24,827 nt of DNA from Candidatus Pacearchaeota archaeon CG10_big_fil_rev_8_21_14_0_10_32_14 (GTDB lineage: Archaea > Nanobdellota > Nanobdellia > Pacearchaeales > GW2011-AR1), in NCBI GenBank assembly GCA_002763085.1, contig PFCY01000069.1:1-24827 (forward strand), in the 5' to 3' direction. Below are positions 7,953 to 15,723 of this stretch, in pieces. Below the pieces are notes generated by a model. It did not search any database. It saw only the letters and a list, made by a program, of their open reading frames with translations, and was not told the DNA's origin. Position numbers and translations under genes: made by a program. How positions within the stretch are numbered: position 1 is the stretch's first letter; each line of letters starts with the position of its first letter.

Positions 7953-8612
7953 ATGGCACACTTAAAGAGACACATAATACCAAAGAATTGGCCGATTCCA
8001 AGAAAGGGAACGACATTTGTAGTCAGACCAACCTCAAAAATCGAACTGGGAGTTCCGATATTAATCGCACTTAGAGATATGTTAAAGCAGGCTGAAGATA
8101 GACGTGAAGTAAAAAAAGCTATACATAATAAACTTGTAAGAATAAATGATAGACTTGTGAGAGATGAAAAAAATACTTTGAGTCTATTTGATACTTTGAC
8201 ATTAATACCGTCGAACAAAAGCTATAGATTAACGATGAATGAATTTGGGAAGTTTGAGTTTGAAAACATAAAACCGGAAGAATCATTCAAAAAAGTTGCG
8301 AAAGTGATTGATAAAAAAGTCTTGAAAGGAAAGAAGACGCAAATAAATTTGAGTGATGGTAGAAATTATCTGATTAAAGATGCGCCAAATTATAAAACAA
8401 ATGATTCAGTAGTCGTAAATCTTAAAGATAAAAAAATTGAAAAGAAATTAGAGCTGAAAAAGGGTGCGAAAGTTTTTGTATTCCAAGGTAAACATACTGG
8501 AAAGTTTGGAACAATAAAAGACATTGATGAAAAACATAAAAGATATGGGATTGAATTAAAAAATAAAGAAACGATAAGTGTTTTAGTTTCTTTTTTGATT
8601 GTTGTAGAATAA
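7953..8612 (+). CDS. rps4e: Small-subunit ribosomal protein eS4
   Basis: eS4 (S4e) is found only in archaea and eukaryotes, which helps fix the domain of life. The 219-aa protein has the start HLKRHIIPKNWPIPRKGTTF, a central S4-like/Rps4e region and a C-terminal KOW segment (KGAKVFVFQGKHTGKFGTI). The length is slightly short of the typical 230-245. It follows rpl24 by one base and precedes rpl5 by one base. Confidence 0.95.
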   Translation: MAHLKRHIIPKNWPIPRKGTTFVVRPTSKIELGVPILIALRDMLKQAEDRREVKKAIHNKLVRINDRLVRDEKNTLSLFDTLTLIPSNKSYRLTMNEFGKFEFENIKPEESFKKVAKVIDKKVLKGKKTQINLSDGRNYLIKDAPNYKTNDSVVVNLKDKKIEKKLELKKGAKVFVFQGKHTGKFGTIKDIDEKHKRYGIELKNKETISVLVSFLIVVE

Positions 8613-8613
8613 A

Positions 8614-9192
8614 ATGGCAGAAAGAATAAAAAATAAAACAGAAAATGAGCCCGTTTCCGAAAAGACTTCGGAGAAAAAGGAAAATAATATGAGAAAAATT
8701 GCTATTGAAAAAGTTGTACTTAGCGTCGGCGGGGTCGCTGGAGAACTTGAAAAAGGAGTTTTATTGTTAAAAATAATCGGAGAAAATCAAAAAGTTTCAA
8801 AGACACAATCAACAAAAAGAATCCCTTCTCTTGGAGTTAGACCTGGACTTGAAATCGGTGCTGTAATTACTATAAGGAAGGATATGGATAAAATGTTAAA
8901 GAGACTGCTTTCATCAGTGAATAATAAATTGTCGAGAAAACAGATTTCAACGAATAATTTCTCTTTTGGAATACATGAATATATTGAAATTCTGGGAATA
9001 GAATATCAAAGAGAGATAGGAATAAAGGGCCTCGATGTCACGGTCGTCTTTAAGAGAAGCGGACGAAGGGTAAGACTTAGAAAAATAAAACGTGGAAAGA
9101 TCCCATTACGACAAGTCATAACAAGAAAAGAAATAATTAAATTTATGGAAGATAACTTTGGCACGGAGTTTCACGGGAAGGTAAAGGATTAA
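8614..9192 (+). CDS. rpl5: Large-subunit ribosomal protein uL5
   Basis: uL5 binds 5S rRNA in the central protuberance. Core segments are VVLSVGGVAGELEKG, RIPSLGVRPGLEIGAVITIR, NFSFGIHEYIEILGIEYQ and VTVVFKRSGRRV. The ATG at 8614 adds 25 charged residues and keeps the TAA-A-ATG junction. An internal ATG at 8689, with AAAAAGG 9 bases ahead, would begin at the conserved core (MRKIAIEKVV), and I cannot exclude it. The total of 192 aa is near the family norm of about 180. Confidence 0.95.
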   Translation: MAERIKNKTENEPVSEKTSEKKENNMRKIAIEKVVLSVGGVAGELEKGVLLLKIIGENQKVSKTQSTKRIPSLGVRPGLEIGAVITIRKDMDKMLKRLLSSVNNKLSRKQISTNNFSFGIHEYIEILGIEYQREIGIKGLDVTVVFKRSGRRVRLRKIKRGKIPLRQVITRKEIIKFMEDNFGTEFHGKVKD

Positions 9193-9193
9193 A

Positions 9194-9298
9194 ATGACAG
9201 CAAGACAAAAATCAGAGATTTTGGCTCATTTGCCAAAAAGTCAAATGAATCAAAGATTTTCATTCATCCAAAAAATGATTGGAGGCAATTTTGAATGA
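9194..9298 (+). CDS. 34-codon ORF between uL5 and uS14
   Basis: A short frame starts with the operon's TAA-A-ATG junction after rpl5 and ends in an ATGA overlap with the rps14 start. It fills the 102-base gap exactly. The peptide begins MTARQKSEILAHLPKSQMNQ and ends MIGGNFE. It could be a lineage-specific microprotein, a leader peptide that couples rps14 translation, or a decayed partial copy of the rps14 start: both frames begin ATGACAGCA, and the two peptides share MTA and a Leu at position 10 (Ile/Val at 9). Expression is inferred from the junctions only. Confidence 0.5.
   Translation: MTARQKSEILAHLPKSQMNQRFSFIQKMIGGNFE
9281..9285 (+). promoter_or_regulatory. Shine-Dalgarno sequence of rps14
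   Basis: GGAGG ends 9 bases before the ATG at 9295 and lies inside the 34-codon ORF. It is one of the few strong ribosome binding sites in the operon and fixes the rps14 start. Confidence 0.7.
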
Positions 9299-9525
9299 CA
9301 GCATCAGATCACACAAAAGTTTTGAAACAAATAAGGAATAAACCAGCGAAAGCTAACAAATTTTTGAAACACAACAGACCAAAGGAAAGGAAAATGGGTG
9401 TCGCGTCGAGAAAGTGTGAAAGATGCGGAAGATTCGGTGCTCACATCGGATCATATGGCCTACATTTATGCAGGCATTGTTTTAGAGAGGTAGCGGAGGA
9501 AATTGGATTCAATAAATACAGTTAA
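9295..9525 (+). CDS. rps14: Small-subunit ribosomal protein uS14, zinc-binding type
   Basis: uS14 belongs to the 30S head. The C-terminal part has the zinc ribbon CERCGRFGAHIGSYGLHLC followed by RHCF, giving two C-x2-C pairs, then the family ending REVAEEIGFNKYS. Typical archaeal S14 has about 54 residues. Here 76 are encoded, with an N-terminal addition of about 25 (MTASDHTKVLKQIRNKP). The start is supported by GGAGG 9 bases upstream and by the ATGA overlap with the preceding short ORF. Confidence 0.95.
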   Translation: MTASDHTKVLKQIRNKPAKANKFLKHNRPKERKMGVASRKCERCGRFGAHIGSYGLHLCRHCFREVAEEIGFNKYS

Positions 9526-9526
9526 A

Positions 9527-9907
9527 ATGTCACAAGATACAATCGCAGATGCGTTAAACATGATAAGAAATGCAAAGAGATCTAGAAAGGACAAAGTTAA
9601 AGTTCAAATTATCTCAAATCTACTTATTAGAATTTTGAAGATAATGAAAGACGAAGGCGCAATAAAGAATTACAAAATCAATGCGAAGGATAAGTCAATG
9701 GAAATTTCACTTGGAAATGTAATGGATTGCAAAGCAATCAAGCCGAGATTCACAGTTGATACAGATCAAATCGATAAATACATGAGAAGATATCTTCCTG
9801 CAAGAGGAGTTGGTACGATAATCATATCAACAAATCAGGGTCTATTGACTCACACAGAGGCAATTGAAAAGAATATTGGAGGATGCTTAATCGCATATTT
9901 CTACTAA
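9527..9907 (+). CDS. rps8: Small-subunit ribosomal protein uS8
   Basis: uS8 binds the central domain of 16S rRNA. The 126-aa product starts MSQDTIADALNMIRNAKRSR and ends in the family signature RGVGTIIISTNQGLLTHTEA with GGCLIAYFY. The frame is open from 9503, but the ATG at 9527 gives the conserved N-terminus and a one-base gap to rps14. The stop is one base from rpl6 (TAAGATG). Confidence 0.97.
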   Translation: MSQDTIADALNMIRNAKRSRKDKVKVQIISNLLIRILKIMKDEGAIKNYKINAKDKSMEISLGNVMDCKAIKPRFTVDTDQIDKYMRRYLPARGVGTIIISTNQGLLTHTEAIEKNIGGCLIAYFY

Positions 9908-9908
9908 G

Positions 9909-10451
9909 ATGAAGAGAGACTTAATTAAAAAAATAAAAATAGCACCCGGCGTAAGCGCGCAAGTTAGCGGTAGCAGAGTCACTGTAAAAGGAATTAAAGG
10001 CAGCTTGGAAAAGGAATTCAAGATAAAGGGCGTTAAATTTGAAGTGAAAGAGGATGAAGTGATTTTATCGGCAAAGAAAGCTACAAAGGATGAAAAAAGA
10101 AATATGAATACTGTTTCTGCACACATAACAAATATGATTCGGGGAGTTGATGTAGGTTTTGAATATGAATTGAAAATTTGCGCATCGCACTTTCCGATGA
10201 CAGTTGATATAAAAGGAAACAAAGCGTTTGTAAAAAATTTTCTTGGAGAAAAAATTCCCCGAGATGTGACAATCCCAAAAGGCGCAGAAGTTTCTATTGA
10301 TAAAGAAAAAATAATAATCAAATCAATTGATATTGAAGTTGGCGGTCAAGCCGCTGCTAATTTTGAAAAATCTACTCAAATTACAAATAGAGATAGAAGA
10401 GTTTTCCAAGATGGAATCTATATCACAAAAAAGCCGGGGAGAGAAATGTAA
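9909..10451 (+). CDS. rpl6: Large-subunit ribosomal protein uL6
   Basis: uL6 sits near the sarcin-ricin loop and the GTPase centre. The 180-aa protein shows the two-domain pattern: VTVKGIKGSLEKEFK in the first, and KICASHFPMTVDIKGNKAFV with FLGEKIPRDVTIPKG in the second, then the ending RRVFQDGIYITKKP. The length equals the archaeal norm. The stop abuts the rpl32e start. Confidence 0.96.
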   Translation: MKRDLIKKIKIAPGVSAQVSGSRVTVKGIKGSLEKEFKIKGVKFEVKEDEVILSAKKATKDEKRNMNTVSAHITNMIRGVDVGFEYELKICASHFPMTVDIKGNKAFVKNFLGEKIPRDVTIPKGAEVSIDKEKIIIKSIDIEVGGQAAANFEKSTQITNRDRRVFQDGIYITKKPGREM

Positions 10452-10973
10452 ATGACAAAAGCAAAATTCCTTCAAAGAGACTGGACTAGATTTTCAAGAT
10501 TAGGAAGACGGAAAAAAAGCAAACAGAAATGGAGAAGACCGACGGGCAGAGATAATAAGATGAGAGAGAAGAGAAGAGGTTATCCAGTTGTAGTCAGTAT
10601 TGGTTATAGAAAAAAAGCTATAGATAGAAATAAAGTTGATGGAAAAGAGATTGTAATGATATTCAACGTAAGTGATTTGACAAAGGTCGGAAAGAATAAT
10701 GTTGCACATATAGGAAAGGTTGGAGCAAAGAAAAAATCTGAAATTGCAAAGAAAGCGATTGAAATGAAAATAAATTTATTAAATGTAAATGAAAATAAAT
10801 TGTTTAAAACAATAGAGAAAAAGAAGAAAAAAGCTCAAGAAAAAAAATCTTTAGAAAAAAAATCTTTAGAAAAAAAGGAGAAGAAAGAAAAGAAGACCAG
10901 GGAAGTCAAGGCAGATAAGCCAATTAAAGAAGATAAAAAAATAGAAGAAGAAACTAAGGAGAAAGTAGAATGA
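10452..10973 (+). CDS. rpl32e: Large-subunit ribosomal protein eL32 with charged C-terminal tail
   Basis: eL32 (L32e) is limited to archaea and eukaryotes. Core motifs are FLQRDWTRFSRLGRRKK, KWRRPTGRDNKMREKRRGYP and IGYRKK, with the later HIGKVGAKKKSEIAKKAIEM. The core ends near residue 120, and about 50 more residues are almost all K and E, including a 15-bp tandem repeat encoding KSLEK twice. The stop overlaps rpl19e by ATGA. Confidence 0.95.
   Translation: MTKAKFLQRDWTRFSRLGRRKKSKQKWRRPTGRDNKMREKRRGYPVVVSIGYRKKAIDRNKVDGKEIVMIFNVSDLTKVGKNNVAHIGKVGAKKKSEIAKKAIEMKINLLNVNENKLFKTIEKKKKKAQEKKSLEKKSLEKKEKKEKKTREVKADKPIKEDKKIEEETKEKVE
10841..10876 (+). repeat. 15-bp tandem repeat in the eL32 tail
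   Basis: The unit TCTTTAGAAAAAAAA (from 10848) recurs from 10863, giving two in-frame copies of KSLEK. The long A runs make this a likely slippage site, which may explain why tail lengths of such proteins vary between relatives. Confidence 0.7.
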
Positions 10974-11383
10974 AACTTGATAAGAAAAAAAATTTGACAG
11001 CGAGAACACTTGGTGTTGGAAAAGGAAGAATTGTATTCGTGAAAGAAAGATTGAATGAAATAAAAGAGGCTATCACAAAACAAGATATTCATGATCTTAA
11101 AAAAGACGGAGCGATAATCATAAAAGAAATAAAGGGGAGAAGTAAAGTAATTAAGAGAAAAAGGCAAAGAAATGACGGGAAGGTCAGACGTAAAGTCAAT
11201 GTAAGAAAGAAGAATTATATAATCATGACTAGAAAACTAAGATCTTACTTGAAACATCTTAAAGCTGGCGGGGAAATTTCGAGAGAAGATTTTATTGATT
11301 TAAGAAAGAAAATAAGGAATAAGCACTTTGATTCACTTAGATCGATGAAAGAGTTTATGAAGTCAAAGGGAGGAAAGAGATAA
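10970..11383 (+). CDS. rpl19e: Large-subunit ribosomal protein eL19
   Basis: eL19 (L19e) takes part in the archaeal/eukaryotic intersubunit bridge. The 137-aa product shows LTARTLGVGKGRIVFVKERL, ITKQDIHDLKKDGAIIIKEI and GRSKVIKRKRQRNDGKVRRK, all family segments, and is slightly short compared with about 150 residues. The start overlaps rpl32e (ATGA) and the stop overlaps rpl18 (TAATG). Confidence 0.96.
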   Translation: MKLDKKKNLTARTLGVGKGRIVFVKERLNEIKEAITKQDIHDLKKDGAIIIKEIKGRSKVIKRKRQRNDGKVRRKVNVRKKNYIIMTRKLRSYLKHLKAGGEISREDFIDLRKKIRNKHFDSLRSMKEFMKSKGGKR

Positions 11384-11907
11384 TGAAACTGAAAAGAACT
11401 CGGGGAAAAACAATAAAGCGAAGAAGAATTGAAAACAAGACTAACTATGATAAAAGATTGAATATGCTTAAAAGCGGCAGTCTTAGAATTGTATTCAGAA
11501 AATCAAATAGATACATTCAGGCTCAACTTGTTGAAAGCATAGAATCTCAAGATAAAATCTTGATAAACTTAAAATCAAGTGAGTTGATGAAATATGGCTG
11601 GCCGGAAGAAGCTCGAAATAGTTTGAAATCTCTTCCCGCATCATATTTGATTGGATATTTAATTGGAAATAAGATTGATGATAAATCAAAGAAGAAGGGA
11701 TTGATTGTTGACCTTGGAATGTACAGAACTGTCCATAAATCTAAAATTTACGCTTTTATAAAAGGTCTTGTTGACGCTGGAGTTGAAGTGACGTCAAAAG
11801 AAGATATATTTCCAGAAGAAGATAGAATAAAGGGAAATCATTTAAAGAACAAAATAGTGATGAAGAAATTTGATGAAGTCAAAAAGAAAATAGGAGGAAA
11901 GAAATAA
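11383..11907 (+). CDS. rpl18: Large-subunit ribosomal protein uL18
   Basis: uL18 binds 5S rRNA together with uL5. The 174-aa product has the archaeal N-terminal TNYDKRLNMLKSGSLRIVFR (RRRxxKTxYxxRLxLL type), SNRYIQAQLVES, AYLIGYLIGNK in the variant SYLIGYLIG, and VDLGMYRTVHKSKIYAFIKG with AGVEV. The start shares one base with the rpl19e stop. Confidence 0.95.
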   Translation: MKLKRTRGKTIKRRRIENKTNYDKRLNMLKSGSLRIVFRKSNRYIQAQLVESIESQDKILINLKSSELMKYGWPEEARNSLKSLPASYLIGYLIGNKIDDKSKKKGLIVDLGMYRTVHKSKIYAFIKGLVDAGVEVTSKEDIFPEEDRIKGNHLKNKIVMKKFDEVKKKIGGKK

Positions 11908-11908
11908 A

Positions 11909-11968
11909 ATGAAAGCGAAAAAATTACTATTTTTTAGCATTCATTTTCATAGGGAGAAAAGAAAATGA
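11909..11968 (+). CDS. 19-codon ORF between uL18 and uS5
   Basis: This very short frame follows rpl18 by a TAA-A-ATG junction and ends with an ATGA overlap on the rps5 start, the same arrangement as the 34-codon ORF before rps14. The peptide is MKAKKLLFFSIHFHREKRK. It may be translated only to hand ribosomes on to rps5, or it may be a chance frame. No homology is claimed. Confidence 0.35.
   Translation: MKAKKLLFFSIHFHREKRK
11951..11956 (+). promoter_or_regulatory. Shine-Dalgarno sequence of rps5
   Basis: AGGGAG ends 8 bases before the ATG at 11965 and supports that start for rps5. It lies within the 19-codon ORF. Confidence 0.6.
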
Positions 11969-12738
11969 GAGAAAAAGCACCACCAAGAAGAAAATTTATG
12001 AAAGGCGATTTAGACGAAGCCATAGTTGGATCAGAGATAATCAAAGAGCCAACGAGAGAAGAAAGAAATGCTCAAAGAACGAGAGAAAATGACAGGGAAA
12101 AATTAGCATCTTGGGTTCCGAAAACAGATCTTGGAAGAAAAGTAAAAAGCGGGCAAGTTACAAATCTTAATCAAATAATCGATTCTAATCAAAAAATCCT
12201 TGAACAACAGATTGTTGATAAACTTATCAATGTCAAAACTGATTTACTTTTAATGGGGCAGAGCAAAGGTAAATTCGGTGGAGGAAAAAGAAGGGCTTGG
12301 AGACAAACTCAGAGAAAAAAGAAAGAGGGAAATGTTGCGACGTTTTCAGCACTTGCTGTTATTGGAGACGAGGACGGGCATGTCGGAATCGGACAGGGAA
12401 GAGCTAAAGAAACTTTGCCTGCTAGAGATAAAGCAGTCAGAAAAGCAAAACTTGAAGTGATAAGAGTAAGAAGAGGGTGCGCGAGTTTTGATTGTTCTTG
12501 CGACAAATTACATACTGTTCCATTTGTAGTAGAGGGCAAGGCGGGAAGTGTCAGAATAACTTTAATACCTGCTCCACAAGGAACTGGACTTGTTGCAGGA
12601 AATGAAGTTAAAAAAATACTAAAGCTTGCGGGAATCCATGACGTTTATAGTAAAACTTTTGGAAAAATTAGGACGACATTCAATTTAGCGAAAGCAACAA
12701 TGGATGCGCTTGAAAAAACAAATAGGAGATTAGAATGA
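11965..12738 (+). CDS. rps5: Small-subunit ribosomal protein uS5
   Basis: uS5 helps form the mRNA entry channel and affects decoding accuracy. The 257-aa product carries TDLLLMGQSKGKFGGGKRRA, VATFSALAVIGDEDGHVGIG, QGRAKETLPARDKAVRKAKL and TLIPAPQGTGLVAGNEVKKI, the last two being the S5 N- and C-domain signatures. About 65 residues precede the core, somewhat more than usual in archaea. The stop overlaps rpl30 (ATGA). Confidence 0.96.
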   Translation: MREKAPPRRKFMKGDLDEAIVGSEIIKEPTREERNAQRTRENDREKLASWVPKTDLGRKVKSGQVTNLNQIIDSNQKILEQQIVDKLINVKTDLLLMGQSKGKFGGGKRRAWRQTQRKKKEGNVATFSALAVIGDEDGHVGIGQGRAKETLPARDKAVRKAKLEVIRVRRGCASFDCSCDKLHTVPFVVEGKAGSVRITLIPAPQGTGLVAGNEVKKILKLAGIHDVYSKTFGKIRTTFNLAKATMDALEKTNRRLE

Positions 12739-13169
12739 AATTTATGTTAAGAATTAAGGGAGAGGTCGGAGTAGATAGAGATATTGAAGAAACTATGTGC
12801 AGATTAAAATTAAAAAAGAAATTTGTCGGTGTCATTTTGAATAAAGAAACAAACGTTCAGATGGGGATGGTCCAAAAAATTAGAAACTGCGTCGCTTACG
12901 GAGAAGTGAGTGATGAATTACTTGAAAAAATAATTGCTTCTAGAGGGAGAGCGCTTGATACTTCAAAAAAAATGGCTGAACCGAAAAAAGTTGTTGAGGG
13001 GCTGAAACAAGGAAAGAGTCTTGAAGACTTTAATGTAAAACCATTTTTCAGAATGCATCCCCCCCGAGGAGGATTTAGAGGACCGGCTTCTACAAAAACT
13101 CATTATCCAAAAGGAACTTTAGGAGATCACGGAAAGGAATTAAATAAACTTGTAGAGAGGATGTTATAA
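12735..13169 (+). CDS. rpl30: Large-subunit ribosomal protein uL30
   Basis: The archaeal/eukaryotic long form of L30 (L7/L30 type), 144 aa. Recognisable segments are MLRIKGEVGVDRDIEETMCR, MGMVQKIRNCVAYGEVSDEL and FRMHPPRGGFRGPASTKTHY with the ending GDHGKELNKLVERML. It overlaps the rps5 stop by 4 bases, and its own stop is one base from rpl15. Confidence 0.95.
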   Translation: MKFMLRIKGEVGVDRDIEETMCRLKLKKKFVGVILNKETNVQMGMVQKIRNCVAYGEVSDELLEKIIASRGRALDTSKKMAEPKKVVEGLKQGKSLEDFNVKPFFRMHPPRGGFRGPASTKTHYPKGTLGDHGKELNKLVERML

Positions 13170-13170
13170 A

Positions 13171-13668
13171 ATGGGAACAAGAACTCATAAAAGAAAAAAA
13201 GTTTCGAGAATGCATGGACGAAAAATGGGAACTCATGGAAGTGGAGCCAGAAAAAACAAAAAAGGTAAAGGTCATCATGGGGGTAAAGGGATGAGTGGAA
13301 CAGGTAAGAGAGCAGATCAAAAGAAAACTTTAATGTTAAAATTATATGGTCATGATTATTTCGGCAAGGCGGGAATCACGTCGAGAAGAACACAAAGAGA
13401 TAAATCAGACAGAATCAATCTTAAAGATATTTACTCTAATATTGATTCGTTAGTAAAGAGGGGCGTGGCTAAAGTTCAAAAATACGGCGGTTATGAAATC
13501 AATCTTGAGAGTTATGTTATTCTTGGGGATGGTAATGTTGAGGATTTGAAAAAGCTTGGAAAGTTAACTATAAAAGCAAAGAAATCTTCAAATTCTGCAA
13601 TGGACAAAATTAAAAAAGCGGGCGGCGAAATAATTGTCTCTTCAAAAGAAGATTCAAAATCTAAGTAA
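13171..13668 (+). CDS. rpl15: Large-subunit ribosomal protein uL15
   Basis: uL15 is an assembly-organising 50S protein. The glycine/histidine-rich N-terminus (MHGRKMGTHGSGARKNKKGK, then GHHGGKGMSGTGKRADQKKT) and the C-terminal GDGNVEDLKKLGKLTIKAKK identify it. The 165-aa length is at the upper end for archaea. The gap to secY is 8 bases. Confidence 0.95.
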   Translation: MGTRTHKRKKVSRMHGRKMGTHGSGARKNKKGKGHHGGKGMSGTGKRADQKKTLMLKLYGHDYFGKAGITSRRTQRDKSDRINLKDIYSNIDSLVKRGVAKVQKYGGYEINLESYVILGDGNVEDLKKLGKLTIKAKKSSNSAMDKIKKAGGEIIVSSKEDSKSK

Positions 13669-13676
13669 AAATAAAA

Positions 13677-15146
13677 ATGGCTAATGCAAAGGGAATATTC
13701 CAATACATTCCGGAGGTACGAAAACCGGAAGAGAAAAGAATTAGTTTCAATGTCAAATTCAAATGGACTTTGATAGTTTTAATCTTATTCTTTGTATTGA
13801 GCGGGATTCCTCTTTATGGACTGACGGTTAATGCTCTTGAAAATTTCAAATTCTTTTCAACAGTTCTTGGTGCGGATTTTGGATCGTTAATTTCTCTTGG
13901 AGTTGGACCAATAGTAATGGCTTCTATCATTTTACAATTATTAGTCGGTAGTCAAATAGTTGCTATAGATACTACAACTGCTGAAGGAAAAAGATTTTTT
14001 CAGGGAGTTCAGAAATTATTGGTTTTCTTTTTCATAATCTTTGAGTCAATGGTCTTTGTATTGATGGGGGGTTTCCAAGCTGCGCCGGGAATGACGTGGC
14101 TTTTGGTTACGCAGTTAATTATTGGAGGATTTGCAATATTTTATTTGGATGAAGTCGTTGCTAAATGGGGATTTGGAAGTGGAGTAAGTCTGTTCATTGG
14201 AGCAGGAATAAGCAAGCAAATATTGATACAGGCTTTCCAATTTGTCGGAACAAATCCAACAACAGGAGCGGAAACCATTTGTCTTTTTAGTTTGAAAGAT
14301 ACTCCTTGTCCTGGAAAAGTTTTTGTTATCTTACAGAGTTTAATCAATCCTAATTCGACAGAAATGTTTGTAGCTCTTGCGGCGATCATCGCGACGATAA
14401 TCGTATTCTTAGCAGTTGTTTGGGCGCAATCTTTGAAAGTAGAAATTCCATTATCTTACGGAAGAATAAAAGGTTATCAAATCAAATGGCCGTTAGCATT
14501 TTTCTATGCTTCAGTAATTCCAGTTATTTTAGTTGCGGCGCTCGTCGCCAATCTCCAATTGTTTGGAGGAATATTGCAAAATAAAGCAATGCCATGTTTA
14601 GATGGAGATGAGTTGACTGCATGTAATGGAGGATCGAAGTTTGCGTCTCATTTGACATTCTTAGGGCATTTTTCTAATGGAGTTGCAGATAGGGGATTTT
14701 TATCCTGGGTAAAGGACCCTAATCCAAGTTTAGTTGAATTGCTGATCAGAGGAGGGTTTTCATTCAAATTATTACTTCAGGGACTAACACATATTTTATT
14801 TTTTACATCTCTTGCAATCATATTTTCAATATTTTGGGTAAAGACTTCGGGAATGGATGCTAAAGCGCAGGCGCATAATATTGGATCGAGTGGACTTCAA
14901 ATTTCAGGATTCAGGCAAGATGAAAGAGTGCTTGAAAGCATACTTGAAAGATATGTAATGCCACTAACTGTGATGGGCGGTGCGGCAATTGGTTTACTTG
15001 CATCAGCAACAAATTTGCTTGGGGCTCTTGTCGGTGGAACTGCCGTCCTTCTTGTAATCATGATAATGTATCAGTTCTATCAAAATATTGCACAGCAACA
15101 TTCTGTGGATATGCATCCAGTAATGAGAAAATTTATGAAGGTGTAA
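13677..15146 (+). CDS. secY: Preprotein translocase subunit SecY
   Basis: SecY/Sec61alpha is the protein-conducting channel of the cell membrane. At 489 aa it is longer than the roughly 430-440 usual in archaea. Ten hydrophobic segments can be followed, with the plug region after TM1 (YGLTVNALENFKFFSTVLGA), SLGVGPIVMASIILQLL in TM2, GSGVSLFIGAGISKQIL near TM5, the cytosolic loop RIKGYQIKWPLAFFYASVIP and the TM10 end YQFYQNIAQQHSVDMHPVMR. The extra length lies mainly in outer loops TM5/6 and TM7/8, each with a cysteine pair (ETICLFSLKDTPC and AMPCLDGDELTAC). It closes the ribosomal part of the operon, as usual in archaea. Confidence 0.97.
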   Translation: MANAKGIFQYIPEVRKPEEKRISFNVKFKWTLIVLILFFVLSGIPLYGLTVNALENFKFFSTVLGADFGSLISLGVGPIVMASIILQLLVGSQIVAIDTTTAEGKRFFQGVQKLLVFFFIIFESMVFVLMGGFQAAPGMTWLLVTQLIIGGFAIFYLDEVVAKWGFGSGVSLFIGAGISKQILIQAFQFVGTNPTTGAETICLFSLKDTPCPGKVFVILQSLINPNSTEMFVALAAIIATIIVFLAVVWAQSLKVEIPLSYGRIKGYQIKWPLAFFYASVIPVILVAALVANLQLFGGILQNKAMPCLDGDELTACNGGSKFASHLTFLGHFSNGVADRGFLSWVKDPNPSLVELLIRGGFSFKLLLQGLTHILFFTSLAIIFSIFWVKTSGMDAKAQAHNIGSSGLQISGFRQDERVLESILERYVMPLTVMGGAAIGLLASATNLLGALVGGTAVLLVIMIMYQFYQNIAQQHSVDMHPVMRKFMKV

Positions 15147-15147
15147 A

Positions 15148-15705
15148 TTGGAAGAAAGTATTTTAGACAAAAAGGGGAAGGAGGGAAGTTTATTGCCTAT
15201 ATTAATTATATTAATTGTTTCGTTGCTCATTGCAGGAATGTGGGATAAAAATGCAGTGATAAAGAATACTGCCCACTCAATTCTTGATCCGTCTGCAGGA
15301 GCGCTACTTGATCTAAATGTTATTTGGGGAATGCTATTATTAGTTTTGATTCTATCAATCATTATGACAATTGTACAGAAGTATGCGACCGATCAAGTGA
15401 CACTTAAAGAGATGAAAATGGAACAAAAAAAACTAAGTGAAGAAATGAAAAAAGTTAAAGACAACCCTTCGAGAATGATGGAACTACAAAAAGAAAGTAT
15501 GAAGTTCATGATGCCGATGATGAAACTTTCAATGAGAGGAATTATTTATACAGGAATTCCGTTGATATTAATGTTTAGATGGTTTATGGATTATTTTAGC
15601 GCGAATCCTTACAAATTTTTTGGATTCATGACCTGGCTTTGGTTTTATTTAATCGCTTCAATTGTATTTTCAAGTATTCTTAGAAAATATATGGATGTAG
15701 TTTGA
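15148..15705 (+). CDS. EMC3/DUF106-family membrane insertase (archaeal Oxa1/YidC-like)
   Basis: This family, with Methanocaldococcus Mj0480 as prototype, belongs to the Oxa1/YidC/EMC3/TMCO1 superfamily and helps insert membrane proteins. The 185-aa product shows a first membrane segment (LLPILIILIVSLLIAG), a second (MLLLVLILSIIMTIV), a cytosolic charged coiled segment with the family signature KDNPSRMMELQKESMKFMMP, and two more membrane segments (YTGIPLILMFRWFMDYF and WLWFYLIASIVFSSIL). It starts with TTG at 15148. The junction TAA-A-TTG repeats the operon's one-base spacing, and the next methionine would delete TM1. Its place behind secY is the common archaeal one, though adk and cmk, often nearby, are absent. 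Confidence 0.88.
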   Translation: MEESILDKKGKEGSLLPILIILIVSLLIAGMWDKNAVIKNTAHSILDPSAGALLDLNVIWGMLLLVLILSIIMTIVQKYATDQVTLKEMKMEQKKLSEEMKKVKDNPSRMMELQKESMKFMMPMMKLSMRGIIYTGIPLILMFRWFMDYFSANPYKFFGFMTWLWFYLIASIVFSSILRKYMDVV

Positions 15706-15723
15706 AAATATTGATTAATCGTT

